A stretch of DNA of 64,000 nucleotides from Flaccisagitta enflata (taxonomy: Eukaryota; Chaetognatha; Sagittoidea; Aphragmophora), in NCBI GenBank assembly GCA_965153355.1, contig OZ231126.1, positions 92,380,001 to 92,444,000 on the forward strand. The letters run 5' to 3'. Below, piece after piece: positions 10,733 through 59,794 of this stretch. Numbering within the stretch: position 1 is the stretch's first letter; each line of letters starts with the position of its first letter. Under the pieces are notes generated by a model that did not search any database, had not been told where the DNA came from, and worked only from the letters and a program-made list of their open reading frames with translations. Both the position numbers and the translations under genes were made by a program.

Positions 10733-10925
10733 CAATTCTCCATGTTATTTGATGGGAATTTTGCATTTCTTCAATTTTCCATGTTATTCAAGGGAATTTG
10801 AGGCTCAGAAGCTTTAGCGGGGGGGGATGGACGGACGGATGGACGTACGGACGGACGGATGTCTGCAAATTCACCCCTGTGTCCTACAAGACATCGGCCC
10901 CTTTGGGCCACTGCCCAAAAAGGAT
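10733..10925 (-). mobile_element. E-family element, arm with CGGA-rich spacer
   Basis: On the minus strand this reads CTTTTTGGGCAGTGGCCC, a loop, GGGGCCGATGTCTTGTAGG, then ACACAGGGGTGAATTTGC, a run of TCCGTCC repeats, and repeated ATTCCATGTTATTC-like units. The hairpin head after an oligo-T is typical of E. The C/T-rich TCCG spacer also occurs in the copies near 37300 and 46790. Confidence 0.6.
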
Positions 10926-11014
10926 TGGAGTTGATGAATTTTTTTACTTGCTCATTCATTACATACTGATTTTTCTTAAGGTTTGCCATCATGGATTTCA
11001 AGATTTATTTTCAT

Positions 11015-12078
11015 TCTTCAACTACTGTCATCATCTTCAACTACTGTCATCATCTTCAACTACTGTCATCATCTTCAACTACTGTCATCATCTTCAACTA
11101 CTGTAATCCTCTTCAACTACTGTCATCATCTTCAACTACTGTCATCATCTTCAACCACTGTCATCATCTTCAACCACTGTCATCATCTTCAACCACTGTC
11201 ATCATCTTCAACCACTGTCATCATCTTCAACCACTGTCATCATCTTCAACCAGTGTCATCACCTTCAACCACTGTCATCACCTTCAACCACTGTCATCAC
11301 CTTCAACCACTGTCATCACCTTCAACCACTGTCATCACCTTCAACCACTGTCATCACCTTCAACCACTGTCATCACCTTCAACCACTGTCATCACCTGCA
11401 ACCACTGTCATCACCTGCAACCACTGTCATCACCTTCAACCACTGTCATCACCTTCAACCACTGTCATCACCTTCAACCACTGTCATCACCTTCAACCAC
11501 TGTCATCACCTTCAGCCACTGTCATCACCTTCAGCCACTGTCATCACCTTCAGCCACTGTCATCACCTTCAGCCACTGTCATCACCTTCAGCCACTGTCA
11601 TCACCTTCAACCACTGTCATCACCTTCAACCACTGTCATCACCTTCAACCACTGTCATCACCTTCAACCACTGTCATCACCTTCAACCACTGTCATCACC
11701 TTCAACCACTGTCGTCACCTTCAACCACTGTCGTCACCTTCAACCACTGTCATCACCTTCAACCACTGTCGTCACCTTCAACCACTGTCGTCACCTTCAA
11801 CCACTGTCGTCACCTTCAACCACTGTCATCACCTTCAACCACTGTCATCACCTTCAACCAGTGTCATCACTTTCAACTATTGTCATCACTTTCAACTATT
11901 GTCATCACCCTCAACTATTGTCATCACCCTCAACTATTGTCATCACCCTTAACTATTGTCATCACCCTTAACTATTGTCATCACCCTCAACTTTTGTCAT
12001 CACCCTCAACTTTTGTCATCACCCTCAACTTTTGTCATCACCCTTGACTTTTGTCATCACCTTCGACTGTTGTCATCA
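11015..12078 (+). repeat. 19-bp minisatellite
   Basis: More than 50 tandem copies of TTCAACCACTGTCATCACC and close variants. Variants are ordered along the array: ATC-type units at the left, CACC-type in the middle, and CAACTATTG/CAACTTTTG units at the right. This suggests directional turnover. The 19-bp period makes open frames of over 300 codons in which the peptide repeats every 19 residues; these are not genes. Flanking 12080-12230 is T-rich with GAAAATTTT blocks. Confidence 0.9.
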
Positions 12079-13871
12079 ACATTTTTTGAAAAAATTTATC
12101 CAAAAATTTATTGAAATTTTTGTTGAAAATTTGTTTGAAAATTTTGTTTGAAAATTTTGTTTATAAAGTTTTTGAAAATTGTTTTGAAAATTTTTTTTGA
12201 AATTTTTTTTTTTTTATATATTTTTGTTGTCATTATCATTCATTGTTGTCATCATCATCCACTATTATTATCATTATCAAGTTTTGTTATCACTAAAACT
12301 ATTGAATTTTTGTTTTTTTCTTTTAAAATTGTTTTGTCGTGTATCTTCTCGAGTTGTATATTTACGCAACGAGAAAGCTTCAAAAATTACATTCCCCGTC
12401 GGGTACTGTAATTCTGAAGCTTTTTTTGTTATTGCTGTGTTCACGATATCGGCACCTTCAATTTATACCATGGACTGTTAATGTTTCTCGTTTGCTGATT
12501 GAGCTTAAAGTAAATCAGTTGGTACTGGTCTTATGTGACAAGTTTTTTCCATGTGTTGGTTTTCGTATTCAAATGAATGTTGAAACTATTTCCTTCAAAC
12601 GTTTTTGTAACTAACCACTCAACTGTAGATGTAAAGTATCACATTCATACTCATTTAAATTTTGTTGGTATTTTGGTACTTTGTTGGTATTTTGGTACTT
12701 GATTCCATACTGCCTTATACGTTTGTAACGATTTTACGTAAAAAGAGTCGTATCACTCGTGTGAATTTATGACTGTTTTCGCCATTTCATCATTTGGGAC
12801 ATGTATTTGCACTGATTCTTGGTTTTTTGAGTTTTTTGCCCATCTACGCTTTTGGAAGGGGGAGCTTTGTATCACCGCCAGTTTGGATTTGGCCATTATT
12901 TCTGCACCGGATTGAGCTGTCGAGCTTTTAACGCATGAAAGCGTATACGTTGCCTGTGAAAAGGTGTTTTGAGGGTCCATTGAGTGTCGTTAGTGCCAGT
13001 AATACCATGGAAATGACAGAACCCTGCTGCTGCTAGCTAAGATTTGAATGTCAGTTTGGAGAAGAGGAAAGCAATTAAAGGGGAAAATCAGAAAAAATGA
13101 GAGAATTTAATGAGATGAAATACTTGTTAGTACCAAAGCATCAAATACCATGATTACATCATTACTTTTACACGGATGTCAGAATGCCCTTTTGGGAAGA
13201 GAATTATAGATTTTTTAACGAGCTACACATGTGCCGAGGGGGGGGGGAAAATAAATCATATGCTGATGTATGATATTTTAGTCTCGGGTCGCGAAAACCT
13301 TACCTCATTTGGTGTTGCTGTATTGTCTAGTTGTGTCATGGACTCATGGTGCCTGAAAATTCGCATTGTTTGCAATTCAAGATGATAATTAAACTTCAGG
13401 GAGGACTGACGGTCACTGTAACTTACTAAAGATCTGTTTCTTTCACTAACTGATTTTCGATGGACGTTGAAATTGTATTTTCAACACTCGCACCAGATTT
13501 TTAAAAATGAAGGATTTGGTGCGAGGCAGGTGGTTGATATGATCGTCGTTTTCGTGGGTAACAAAATAGATTTTTAATTATCATAGTCGTCGATTTATAC
13601 ACATTGTGCGGGATGGTGTGAGTTCACTCACATCGTCTACGCAGCTTTTTTAACTCGCAATCACGTATGGGAATTCATCATTTCATCGAAATGCTCAAAA
13701 GTTACTTATTGCAAAATTTTTACTTTTTCCAGTTTAAAAAAAAAGGAATGAATTTCATGAGGTGGAACACATACTAGGAAAAAAAATTCATCCGGTGTCA
13801 TATTGTGGATTTTTTTCGAACAATGGCGGTCTGCTGAATCTTGAAACTGCGTGGATGTGGAACTGTCAATC
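12079..13871. other. Upstream region of SYS1, no gene seen
   Basis: T-rich simple sequence to 12330, then unique AT-rich DNA. An imperfect hairpin lies at 12376-12421 (arms AGCTTCAAAAATTACA and TGTAATTCTGAAGCT). The open frames here are short and show no conserved motif. The SYS1 promoter probably lies in the last few hundred bases, but no clear core element can be picked out. Confidence 0.4.
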
Positions 13872-15851
13872 ATGGGCTCAAATCAGTTTCGGTCTTACGT
13901 GTGGGATCCCGTGATGATCCTGGGACAAATACTGGCCATTCAGTGCATTTTCTACTTTTCCTTGGGAATCTGGATATCTTTATCCGACCTCATCATAGAC
14001 TCTCCTCGATCTCTTGAACAAATCTTCTCATCTAATGTAAGTTATGGTGGTCGAGTCTCATGCCCGTCTTTTAGTCTTTTCGGATTTCCCTGCCTCTTTT
14101 TGTCCGCGACGGAATACCATTCCGACGCGGACTATAATTCGAGGCGGGTAGGTGTCGTCGTCGTCGTCGTTGTTGTCGTTGTTGTTGTCGTCCACACTTT
14201 TAAAAATGGGCTAACTTTTGAACGCCTTGACCGATTTGCTTCATATTTGGAGGGAAGTTGTACTAGGGTAAGCCGCTTTGCGGCCTTTGCGTATGTTATG
14301 ATCCGACCCACCCAACCGGCCCAACCAGCCTACCAGCCTAAAAGTGAAAAATGTGCATAACTTTGGCATTTTTCAACCGATTTGGTTGAAACTTGGTATG
14401 TAGTCTCTAAATGGAAGGACTCAACATATGTATTTGAATTGTAAAGATTTTAGCATGCTAACCGGCCAAACTGGCCTACCACCCAACCAGCCTACCAGCA
14501 AAAGAGTGAAAAACGTGCATAACTTCTGCATTTTTCAACTGATTTGGTTGAAACTTGGTATGTAGTCTCTAAATGGAAGGACTCAACATATGTATTTGAA
14601 TTGTAAAGATTTTAGCATGCTAACCGGCCAAACCGGCCTACCACCCAACCAGCCTACCAGCCAAAAAGTGAGAAACGTGCATAACTTCTGCATTTTTCAA
14701 CCGATTTGGTTAAAACTTGGTATGTAGTCTCTAAATGGAAGGACTCAACATATGTATTTGAATTGTAAAGATTTCAGCATGCCAACCGGCCAAACCGGCC
14801 TACCACCCAACCAGCCTACCAGCCAAATAGTGAAAAATGTGGATAACTTCTGAATTTTTCAACCGATTTGGTTGAAACTTGGTATGTAGTCTCTGAATAG
14901 AAGGACTCAATATAAGTATTTGAATCGTGAAGATTTTAGCATGCTAACTGCCAAACCCTACTACCCAACTAGCCTACCAGCCAAAAGTGAAAAAGTTCAT
15001 AACTTTAGCATTTCAACTGATTAGGTAAACTTGGTATGTTTTCTAAATGGAAGGACTCAACATATGTATTTGATTTGTAAAGATTTAAGCATGCTAACTG
15101 GCCTACCACCCAACCAGCCTACCACCTTAAAAATGAAAAATGTGCATAACTTGAACAATTCTCAATCGATTTGGTTAAAATTTGGTATGTAGACTCAAAA
15201 TTAAATGGCTCAACCTATGTATATGAACAAAGCAGCTTATCTCTCAACCCCTATTTGACCGCTATTTGACAAGACCATTTGACAAATATTGTTGACAACG
15301 GTATTTGACAACGGTGTTTGACAACACTTTGACAACACTATTTGACAACGCCGTTTGACAACGCTGACAACTTCTCTGTTCGACAACGCTGTTTGATAAC
15401 ACCGTTCGACAAGGCTTATTTGACAACACTGCTCGATAAGCGCTATTTGACAACGCTTCGCTCGATAACGCCGTTTCGATAACGCTGTTTCGATAACGCT
15501 GTTCGAGCAACGCTGCTCGATAACGCTGCTCGATAACGTTACCCGATAACGCTGTTCGATAACGCTGTTTGATAACGCCGTTTGACAACGCTGTTCGACA
15601 ACGCCGTTCGACAACGCCGTTTGACAACGCTGTTTGACAACGCTGTTTGACAATGCCATTTGACAACGCCGTTTGACAACGCCGTTTGACAACGCCGTTT
15701 GACAACGCCGTTTGACAACGACGTTTGACAACGCCGTTTGACAACGCCGTTTGACAACGCCGTTCGACAACGCCGTTCGACAACGCTGTTTGACCCCAGT
15801 CGCGGACCCATACTCTTTCAAGATTTTTCCATCTCTGGATCTCTCACCTTG

Positions 15852-15919
<68 letters not shown>

Positions 15920-16056
15920 ACTCTTTCATTCTCTTTCTTTCTCTATTCGTTCTGTCTTTCTTTTGCTGTCTTTCTTTCTTTTCTTTCTGTCTTTTCTTTT
16001 TATATTGTTTCTATCCCTTTCTATTTTTTTTTTCATTTTTTCTTTCTCTCTTGATT

Positions 16057-16088
<32 letters not shown>

Positions 16089-16104
16089 TTTTTCTTGCTT
16101 TTTT

Positions 16105-16160
<56 letters not shown>

Positions 16161-16731
16161 TTTTTTTCCTTCTTTCTTTCTATCTTTCTTTCTTTCTTTT
16201 CTTTTCATCTTGTATCTTGTTTGTTTCCCTTTCTAAATACCTTCTTTCTATCTTTTCTTTCTCTCTTGATATCTTTCATTCTTTTTTTCTTGCTTTCTTT
16301 AGTTCTGTCTGTCTGTCTTTCCTACCTTTTCCACCTTTTAAAGATTTATGTCAGTTTATCCACTTCAGTTTAAAACCCCTCTTCATAACCACCAGTCTGT
16401 CGCTTTGGGGACGACTCGCGGGCGGCTTTTCGTGACGGCGTTGGTGTTAAACGCCTTAACCTGCGCCTGCAGTCTTTGGTACGTCGTGAAGCGGACCAAG
16501 CAGTGTCTGGACTTTGCCGCCACCGCGCACTTTATCCATCTCGTCCTTTGTTCTTTCTTCACGGGCGGCGTTCCTGCGGCGCCTTCCTGGTGGATCGCGC
16601 AAGTCCTTTGCATCGCTCTGACGACCGTGTTGGGGGAATATCTCTGCATGAGGACAGAGTTGAAGGCCATTCCCGTATCCATAGGAGGACTCGCATCTTC
16701 ATTAGGTGTCGGACCGAAATCCGATTTATGA
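13872..16731 (+). CDS. SYS1: SYS1 Golgi membrane protein (two exons)
   Basis: Exons 13872-14036 and 16396-16731 join in phase 0 to give 166 residues; vertebrate SYS1 is about 156. Exon 1 encodes FRSYVWDPVMILGQILAIQ. Exon 2 encodes LNALTCACSLWYVVKRTKQC, LDF, WWIAQVLCIALTTVLGEYL and CMRTELKAIPV, all strongly SYS1-like. The protein is a four-helix Golgi membrane protein that recruits the ARF-like GTPase ARFRP1 (yeast Arl3) to the trans-Golgi and so promotes golgin recruitment and retrograde traffic. The intron (14037-16395) is filled by a B element and a CTTT microsatellite. A C-type element begins only 17 bp beyond the stop codon. GOLPH3 and GPR89 follow on the same strand. Confidence 0.95.
14300..15230 (+). 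repeat. ~163-bp tandem repeat array in B1
   Basis: Five to six units, each with GTGAAAAACGTGCATAACTT, CATTTTTCAACCGATTTGGT, TGAAACTTGGTATGTAGTCT and a C-rich CCTACCACCCAACCAGCC spacer. The last units are diverged and shortened. The same unit is used in B2 (28080-28620) and B3 (55150-55740). Confidence 0.8.
15270..15795 (+). repeat. 13-bp minisatellite in B1
   Basis: Tandem copies of TTTGACAACGCCG, degraded towards the 5' side (15270-15560, many CGATAACGC variants) and nearly uniform towards the 3' side. Open frames of up to 194 codons on the minus strand are repeat artefacts. Confidence 0.9.
15849..16315 (+). repeat. CTTT microsatellite upstream of the SYS1 3' splice site
   Basis: Long runs of CTTT with interruptions, pyrimidine-rich on the coding strand. 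They end about 80 bp before the SYS1 exon 2 acceptor at 16394-16395. Confidence 0.9.
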
Positions 16732-16748
16732 CTGTTTTGTTGGTTTTT

Positions 16749-17406
16749 GGCCACATCGAGTTATTTCTCGATGTGGTCTGTAACATAGCCTTGATCGTGT
16801 AGTGAGTCGTCGTTCGTCGTGTTAACCCTTAAAAACTTGAGAACCAGTATTCATGAATATTAAATACCCTTTGCCTATTATTTTTGTAGCAATATTAATT
16901 CCTGGACTAGTGCAATTTAGTGTAGTAAAGGGTAGTAAACGTTCACAAATGTTTTTCAAACTCGTTGTGAAGGTTCATTGCAGCAATTTAAGCTCCCCTA
17001 CATGATTCCAGTAAATTCTAAGACTTATCTAGTCTAGTAACATTATTACTTGGACTTATGAAAATTTTTTTTAATCTTTTTTTTATGAAAAAAATTGTTT
17101 GTTTTTTTGTGAAATTTTTTTTTAACAATTTTTTTTTTTGAAAAAAAAGTTTTTTTTATCTTTTTTGAGGGGGAAATTTTTTTTCAACAAAATATTGTGG
17201 TTATCTTCTTTTATTGTTGAACTTAAAGGTATGCCATCATGGCCTTCAAGGTATGCCATCATGGACTTCAAGGTATACCATCATGGACTTCAAGTTATGC
17301 CATTATGGTCTGATCGAGTAGCCGGGTCTGATCGAGTAGCCGGGTCTGATCGAGTAGCCGGGTCTGATCGATTTTGTAACAACGAAGTGGCCTTTAGTTT
17401 TCCAGC
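16749..17406 (+). mobile_element. C-type hairpin-headed element, copy C1
   Basis: It begins after TTTTT with GGCCACATCGAG - TTATTT - CTCGATGTGGTC, then the A-family text TAACATAGCCTTGATCGTG and a shortened A body. The 3' part has four 22-bp units (AAGGTATGCCATCATGGACT-like, 17227-17300) and four 18-bp units AGCCGGGTCTGATCGAGT, a variant of the A minisatellite. The 3' end holds CGAAGTGGCC, matching the reverse complement of the head GGCCAC-TCG, and not the A motif. So the head and tail differ from A together while the body is shared. Confidence 0.72.
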
Positions 17407-17464
17407 TTTTTCTTCTGGTTCACTTCCCTTCGTATATTTCAATGTGGTATAAAGCTTACTTGGA

Positions 17465-17743
17465 AATGCGTCCCTTGTATTTATTTTTCGATAAGTGCGT
17501 CCCTTGTATTTTCGATAAGTGCGTCCCTTGTATTTTCGATAAGTGCGTCCCTTGTATTTTCGATAAGTGCGTCCCTTGTATTTTCGATAAGTGCGTCCCT
17601 TGTATTTTCGATAAGTGCGTCCCTTGTATTTTCGATAAGTGCGTCCCTTGTATTTTCGATAAGTGCGTCCCTTGTATTTTCGATAAGTGCGTCCCTTGTA
17701 TTTTTCGATAAGTGCGTCCCTTGTATTTATTTTTCGATAAGTA
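17465..17743 (+). repeat. 24-bp minisatellite
   Basis: About 11 near-perfect copies of GATAAGTGCGTCCCTTGTAT followed by TTTC. The unit is a multiple of three and stays open, spelling a repeated DKCVPCIF, but there is no gene context. It lies between C1 and GOLPH3. Confidence 0.9.
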
Positions 17744-18212
17744 AGTAGATATTTTGTAGTTTGTTATACGGTTCCCTGCATTAGGTTGAATATCAAGAGC
17801 CCGCCGCTCTGAAATTCCGATCTGCGTTTCCGATCTGCGTTGTTATACTCTCTCTCATTCCACATGACTTTGGTTTTCTTTCTTTCAGATTCTTTGTAAA
17901 GATTTTAAATATCATCACAAGAAATGAATCTTTAAATCATGTATGTATCGACGCCAGCTTGAACTAAAACGAGGGGAAAAATACGATATTAAATTCCAAG
18001 ATTCGCCTTTCTGATGACTCCGTCGCAAAGACGTCCGTCGATTTGACGACTCACTCTCTTCCAGTGGCGTTTCATTGTACAGACGTGTTTTACTATCGTG
18101 TCTTTGAAGTAAAAGTAAACTCGCACGTGCGCGTATTGTCGTATACAATCTAATAATCGCGACCTTTGCTTGACGTTCGTTTATTTTCTTCGTGATACTC
18201 CATCCACAAGCA

Positions 18213-19890
<1,678 letters not shown>

Positions 19891-20119
19891 CGAAGCGTGA
19901 AACGTGCCGCGCCGCGCGTATTCGTTAATTTTTCACATGAATATAAAGATATATATATTTACACAGAATTGTACGTGATTGTTTGTGGGGGACCCCCCTC
20001 CCCCTGTTTCTTTGAGAGATGAATAAGATAATTCTTATCCAGTTTTTTTTTTTTCAAATCTGATCTTAACCCTGAATTATCAAGGGGCTGGTTGATATGT
20101 ATCCGAAGCTTTCCTTAAT
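19891..20119. other. GOLPH3 3' flank
   Basis: AT-rich sequence with AATATAAAG at 19939-19947, a possible weak polyadenylation signal about 50 bp after the stop, then C- and T-rich stretches. No gene seen. Confidence 0.4.
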
Positions 20120-21077
20120 GGGTGGTTTCAGCACAGATCAGTAAAACTGAAAACCCTCAAAAAATAGAATTTGCTCTTCTTTGGTGTAAAGAATCCCAAA
20201 TATTTTTACTCTTGTTTTGGGTTTTATGGGGGTTTGAAATTTTGACCCTCAGGGGTACCCCCAAATCTTTAAATAACCATATCTCAGCCATTTTTTATTA
20301 TGATAAAAGGACAATCTTGGTGTCAATCTTCTTGTATTAACTCACAGAAGCTGTTGGGAAAAAAGTTGAACCAAAAATTATCATTTGGGGGGTTTTTACC
20401 CTTAGGGGTAGTACCCTGGGGTACCCCTGGGTACCTAGTATGTAGAAATTTTAAAAAAAGATATTGGAAAAATATTCCTCTGTTTGTTGTTTCATATTGA
20501 AGAACAAAAGATATGGGACCTCAACTCCTTAGTGCCCAAATAAAGCTCCAAAAATAGGTGGTAAGGCCATTTTTAACAATTTTGATTAAAAAAGCTAAAA
20601 TCCTCTAAAATTGGCTCTACCACCCATTTTCAGCGGTTTTATTGGGCACCAAGGAGTTGAGATCCTACACTATTTAATATTTATTCTTGAATATGAAACC
20701 ACAAAAATAAAAGAATAATTTTCTAACTTTTTTTCACCCCGGGGTACCCCCAAATACTATCCCTAGGGGTAAAAAAAAACAAAATGATTATTTTTGGTTC
20801 AAATTTTTTCCCTACAGATTCTTTGAGTTAATACAAGAAGATTGACACCAAGATTGTCCTTTTATCATAAAAACTGGCCGAGATATGGCTATTTGAAGGT
20901 TTGGGGGTACCTCTAGGGATCAAAATTTCAAACCCCCGTCAAACCCAGAATATGGGTCCGAGAGGGAAAATTTTCAGGATTCTTGAATAACTCCCCAAGG
21001 GGTACCTTTACACCAAAAAAAAGCAAATTCTATTTTTTGAGAGTTTTCAGTTTTACTGATCTGTGCTGAAACCACCC
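20120..21077. mobile_element. Foldback (long inverted repeat) element, 958 bp
   Basis: The left arm starts GGGTGGTTTCAGCACAGATC and the right arm ends GATCTGTGCTGAAACCACCC. The inverted similarity continues through AGTAAAACTGAAAAC, GGGGTACCCCCAAA and CAAGATTGTCCTTTTATCAT to a centre near 20600. TAAT flanks both ends (20116-20119, 21078-21081), a probable 4-bp target duplication. No coding capacity. Confidence 0.75.
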
Positions 21078-21268
21078 TAATACTAGGTTCCTTTGGGGGC
21101 GTGGTATACATTTTTTTGTAACTTTTCAAAATCTCTGCATTAAGCTCTCCTTTGAATCGGGAATTCCAACAAGGCCTGGAAAGAAAAGTGGACGTTGGCC
21201 TTATTTGTTGGTCATCGTCGCTGCCGTCGCCGTCGTCGCTATTAATAAAAGATGAACTCATACTTTTT

Positions 21269-21765
21269 GGGCAGCGGCCCTGAAGGGGTCGATGACCTAT
21301 GCTTTCACACATATGGAGGATTTTCTCCTTCTGCTATGCCCCCCACCTCAAATCCCCGTCTCGAGGCCCAAGTACCAGTCTCAAGGCCCAAATCCCAGAC
21401 TTGAGGCCCAAATCCCATCCTCAAGGCCCAAATCCTAGCCTGGAGGCCCAGATTTCTGTCCTGAAGCCTAAATCTCAGCCTCAAGGTCAAAATCTCAGCC
21501 AAGAGGCCCAAATCTCAGCCTCCAGGCTAGGATTTGGGCCTTGAGGCTGGGAGTTTAGCCTCAAGACTGAAAACTGGGCCTCCGCCTTCCAGGCTAGGAT
21601 TTGGGCCTCGAGACTGGGATATGAGGGGGGGATGGAGGAGGAGGAGGAGGAGAGAATCCCCCATATGTGTGAAAGCATAGGTCATCGACCCCTTCGGGGC
21701 CACTGCCCTAATCCCCTCTCAATACAAACCACAACCTACTTAGGCAGTGCACGGGTACCGCTGAC
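21269..21765 (+). mobile_element. E-family element with complete inverted arms
   Basis: It begins after TTTTT with GGGCAGCGGCCCTGAAGGGG then TCGATGACCTATGCTTTC. The same text returns inverted at about 21663-21709 (GAAAGCATAGGTCATCGACC ... GCCACTGCCC). The spacer is a run of 15-16-bp units of the type AGGCCCAAATCYCAGCCT. The 3' tail is GGCAGTGCACGGGTACCGCT then GACCATTAACGCTTTTGCGA. CCGCTGACC near the end mirrors GGGCAGCGG at the start. Confidence 0.7.
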
Positions 21766-22164
21766 CATTAACGCTTTTGCGACTATTATTTTAGTGAGTA
21801 TTCAAAAGGTTTTGTTCTAACAAAAACCTCCGCATGAGGAATTCCAAACGGAGACAGATCCTAAGTTACCTACAGTTGGTTTTTCCTCTTTTTTTCTCAG
21901 TCCACCATCGCTCCCGAGTACCCTTCACTTTTATCAAGAAATCATCCGTTTTGCTTCAGTCTAGTCATCACTTACCAGCGTAACAGAATATAAGGACTTA
22001 AGATGATACATTGTTCGACGGTATATTGGTCACCGGGATATCTATTTAAAAGATTGGCAAGAAGATGGTTTCTCCTGTTAGAGTTAGTCAGCTGTAGTTT
22101 ATGGTCTTATTATTTACACCCCCTTTAGACGTCCTTTGTGATTGGGTTCGTTTATTCTATGTCT

Positions 22165-22395
22165 TCAGTCTTCACCAATGGTGACGAAGTGTCTTTTTGT
22201 ACAGTTTGATCGACATTCGTCACATTCTGTGCTTACGTTTCGGAAAAGCGGCTTCCTGGGACCGTTTTCGTAAGTCATGTTGTATATTATGCATACTGAA
22301 TAGTGAACGCGGATTTTATCGACCGTGCAGTGTAGCTGTTCACTATCGTCACTTATCTTGGCAATATCTTTAATATCATTCTTCGCGGACGCCAT
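22165..22395 (-). CDS. Possible small minus-strand gene (76 aa), unrecognised
   Basis: An ATG-started frame (MASAKNDIKDIAKISDD...) with acidic and basic residues, a CDECRSNC cysteine cluster near the C-terminus and one NMT sequon. An AATAAA (minus strand, 22151-22156) lies about 8 bp after the stop, which would suit a compact transcript end. No signal peptide or membrane segment is visible and no family is recognised. It is the only candidate gene on the minus strand. It could be a chance frame; the evidence is composition plus the adjacent poly(A) signal. Confidence 0.3.
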   Translation of the reverse strand: MASAKNDIKDIAKISDDSEQLHCTVDKIRVHYSVCIIYNMTYENGPRKPLFRNVSTECDECRSNCTKRHFVTIGED

Positions 22396-22913
22396 CCCTT
22401 AAGATATTTGATACTGCGTGTCCTAGTTCTGAAGTTACATTACTGACATAGAAAACCAAGCGGGGTTTCCAAAGCCCATGTGTCTACTTGGCGTCAACTA
22501 ACAAGATGGCGAGTCGCTTTATGTTCTAATTGAAATTGAAATATATTCTGACTTTTACTATAAAGTCATCACGCAATCTCTCAACTCTGGATAATTTGAG
22601 AAACGAAGAGTTGACCTTGTCCTTTCCATTCCATATAATGAGTAAATAATACGCTATTTGATTTCAGGGATACCCGACCGCTACAAAAATGGGATGGAAA
22701 ACAAACTAATTTCACGCTGTGGCACAAAAAAAGAAAGCTAATTTGAAAGAAAACTTCAGTATAGTGTACTGGGTTGTCATCGCTGGAGGCGGAGTTCAAT
22801 TGTCGAAACGGTGTTTAAACTAAGGCCATGTTTTGGTCCGCAATAACGGCAAGACTCTGTGTTGGAACAAACCGTTAGTACGTGACTGCGCTTATACTCA
22901 AAGACAAAGGAGG

Positions 22914-43475
<20,562 letters not shown>

Positions 43476-43885
43476 TGAGCCATCCACTCTACTCCGGAGT
43501 GGTCTGGTGACGCTCCAGAAATTCCATCCCTGTCGAATTAAAAACTCAAAGTTGAAAAAAAAACTCATCTCATGTCGGATTTCCCCTCTTCGACCAGTTT
43601 GGTCTCGAAGCTTTACTGTGATTTACCCAAGACCTCGGAATGTGGTAACATGTTTACCGGTTGTTTTTTTTTAGTTAACGAGCAAATGATTTTTTTATTG
43701 ACAGGTGCCTTAATCGGGATCAGACCCATGTCCTAATTTCAGATAAACTTGAGCTGTCAAAACATGTGATTGTGTAGCAGTGCGTTTTTAACGTGCCGTG
43801 TTGGCTGAGAAGAAAACATGCGATCAATCTGCAACGACATGATTTGAAAGAAAGACCAATCATTGTAAGCTTACATCGATTCATT

Positions 43886-59326
<15,441 letters not shown>

Positions 59327-59333
59327 ATACGAT

Positions 59334-59469
59334 AACAAGGCCGGATACACGGCCACCAGTTGCGGACGGGTGGCCAGGGGCGGAAATGCGCGTTTTCCCA
59401 CTTTTGACTCGATCATTACGGACGGACGGACGGACGGACGGCCTCTTATAGAGTTGCGTGTCCGCAACT
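59334..59469 (-). mobile_element. D-type short hairpin element D5, inverted, at the CEP290 stop
   Basis: On the minus strand the head after TTTTT is AGTTGCGGACACGCAACTCT then ATAAGAGGCC and TCCGTCC repeats. The tail is GTCCGCAACTGGTGGCCGTG then TATCCGGCCTTGTT. It starts 7 bp after the CEP290 stop codon and is nearly identical to D1 (18313-18455). It is the only hairpin-headed A-D copy opposite to the genes. Confidence 0.77.
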
Positions 59470-59794
59470 AAAAATGATAAAAAAAAACTTGCCCATTTTC
59501 ATTCATGAGGATTTTTACTCAATTTTCTACAAAACTTTGATGATCTTCAAAATGATTCCAAAACTCCGTCCATTTTACTTCCTGTTTCTCGCACACTACT
59601 ATTGTAGAACTAACAATTGACACATCATTTTAGATTACTTTTACACGTTTCGGCACTTTTGACAAATCGTTTTGATCATTACTTCTAATGGCAAAATTCA
59701 GTGACGGCGAGATAGATCGAATCCCGGTGTTGTAATGCGGAGGGCGAGTTAGCATGAAGGCCCCGGGACGCCTTCGTCATCCGTTAATCCACTC

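Larger units (their letters stand above)
14102..15822 (+). mobile_element. B-family hairpin-headed element, copy B1 (complete)
   Basis: It starts after TTTTT with GTCCGCGACGGAAT - loop - ATTCCGACGCGGAC and TATAATTCGAGGCGGG, then a GTCGTC/GTTGTC repeat. The body is a tandem array of about 163-bp units (14300-15230), followed by a 13-bp minisatellite (about 15270-15795). It ends with CAGTCGCGGACCCATACTC, then TTTCAAG and ATTTTT. The 3' GTCGCGGAC is the reverse complement of the 5' GTCCGCGAC. It lies 65 bp downstream of the SYS1 donor. No coding capacity. Confidence 0.8.

Noticed and set aside
10983-12047. Open frames of 354 and 326 codons over the TTCAACCACTGTCATCACC array
   Set aside because: They are open only because a 19-bp unit cycles through the frames; all frames show the same 19-residue periodic peptide and there is no gene context.
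12753-12980. 75-codon minus-strand frame upstream of SYS1
   Set aside because: No conserved motif, no nearby poly(A) signal, AT-rich surroundings; length is within chance.
17442-17711. Cysteine-rich DKCVPCIF repeat frame
   Set aside because: It follows from a 24-bp minisatellite with no conserved flanks, no signal peptide and no stop-bounded gene structure.
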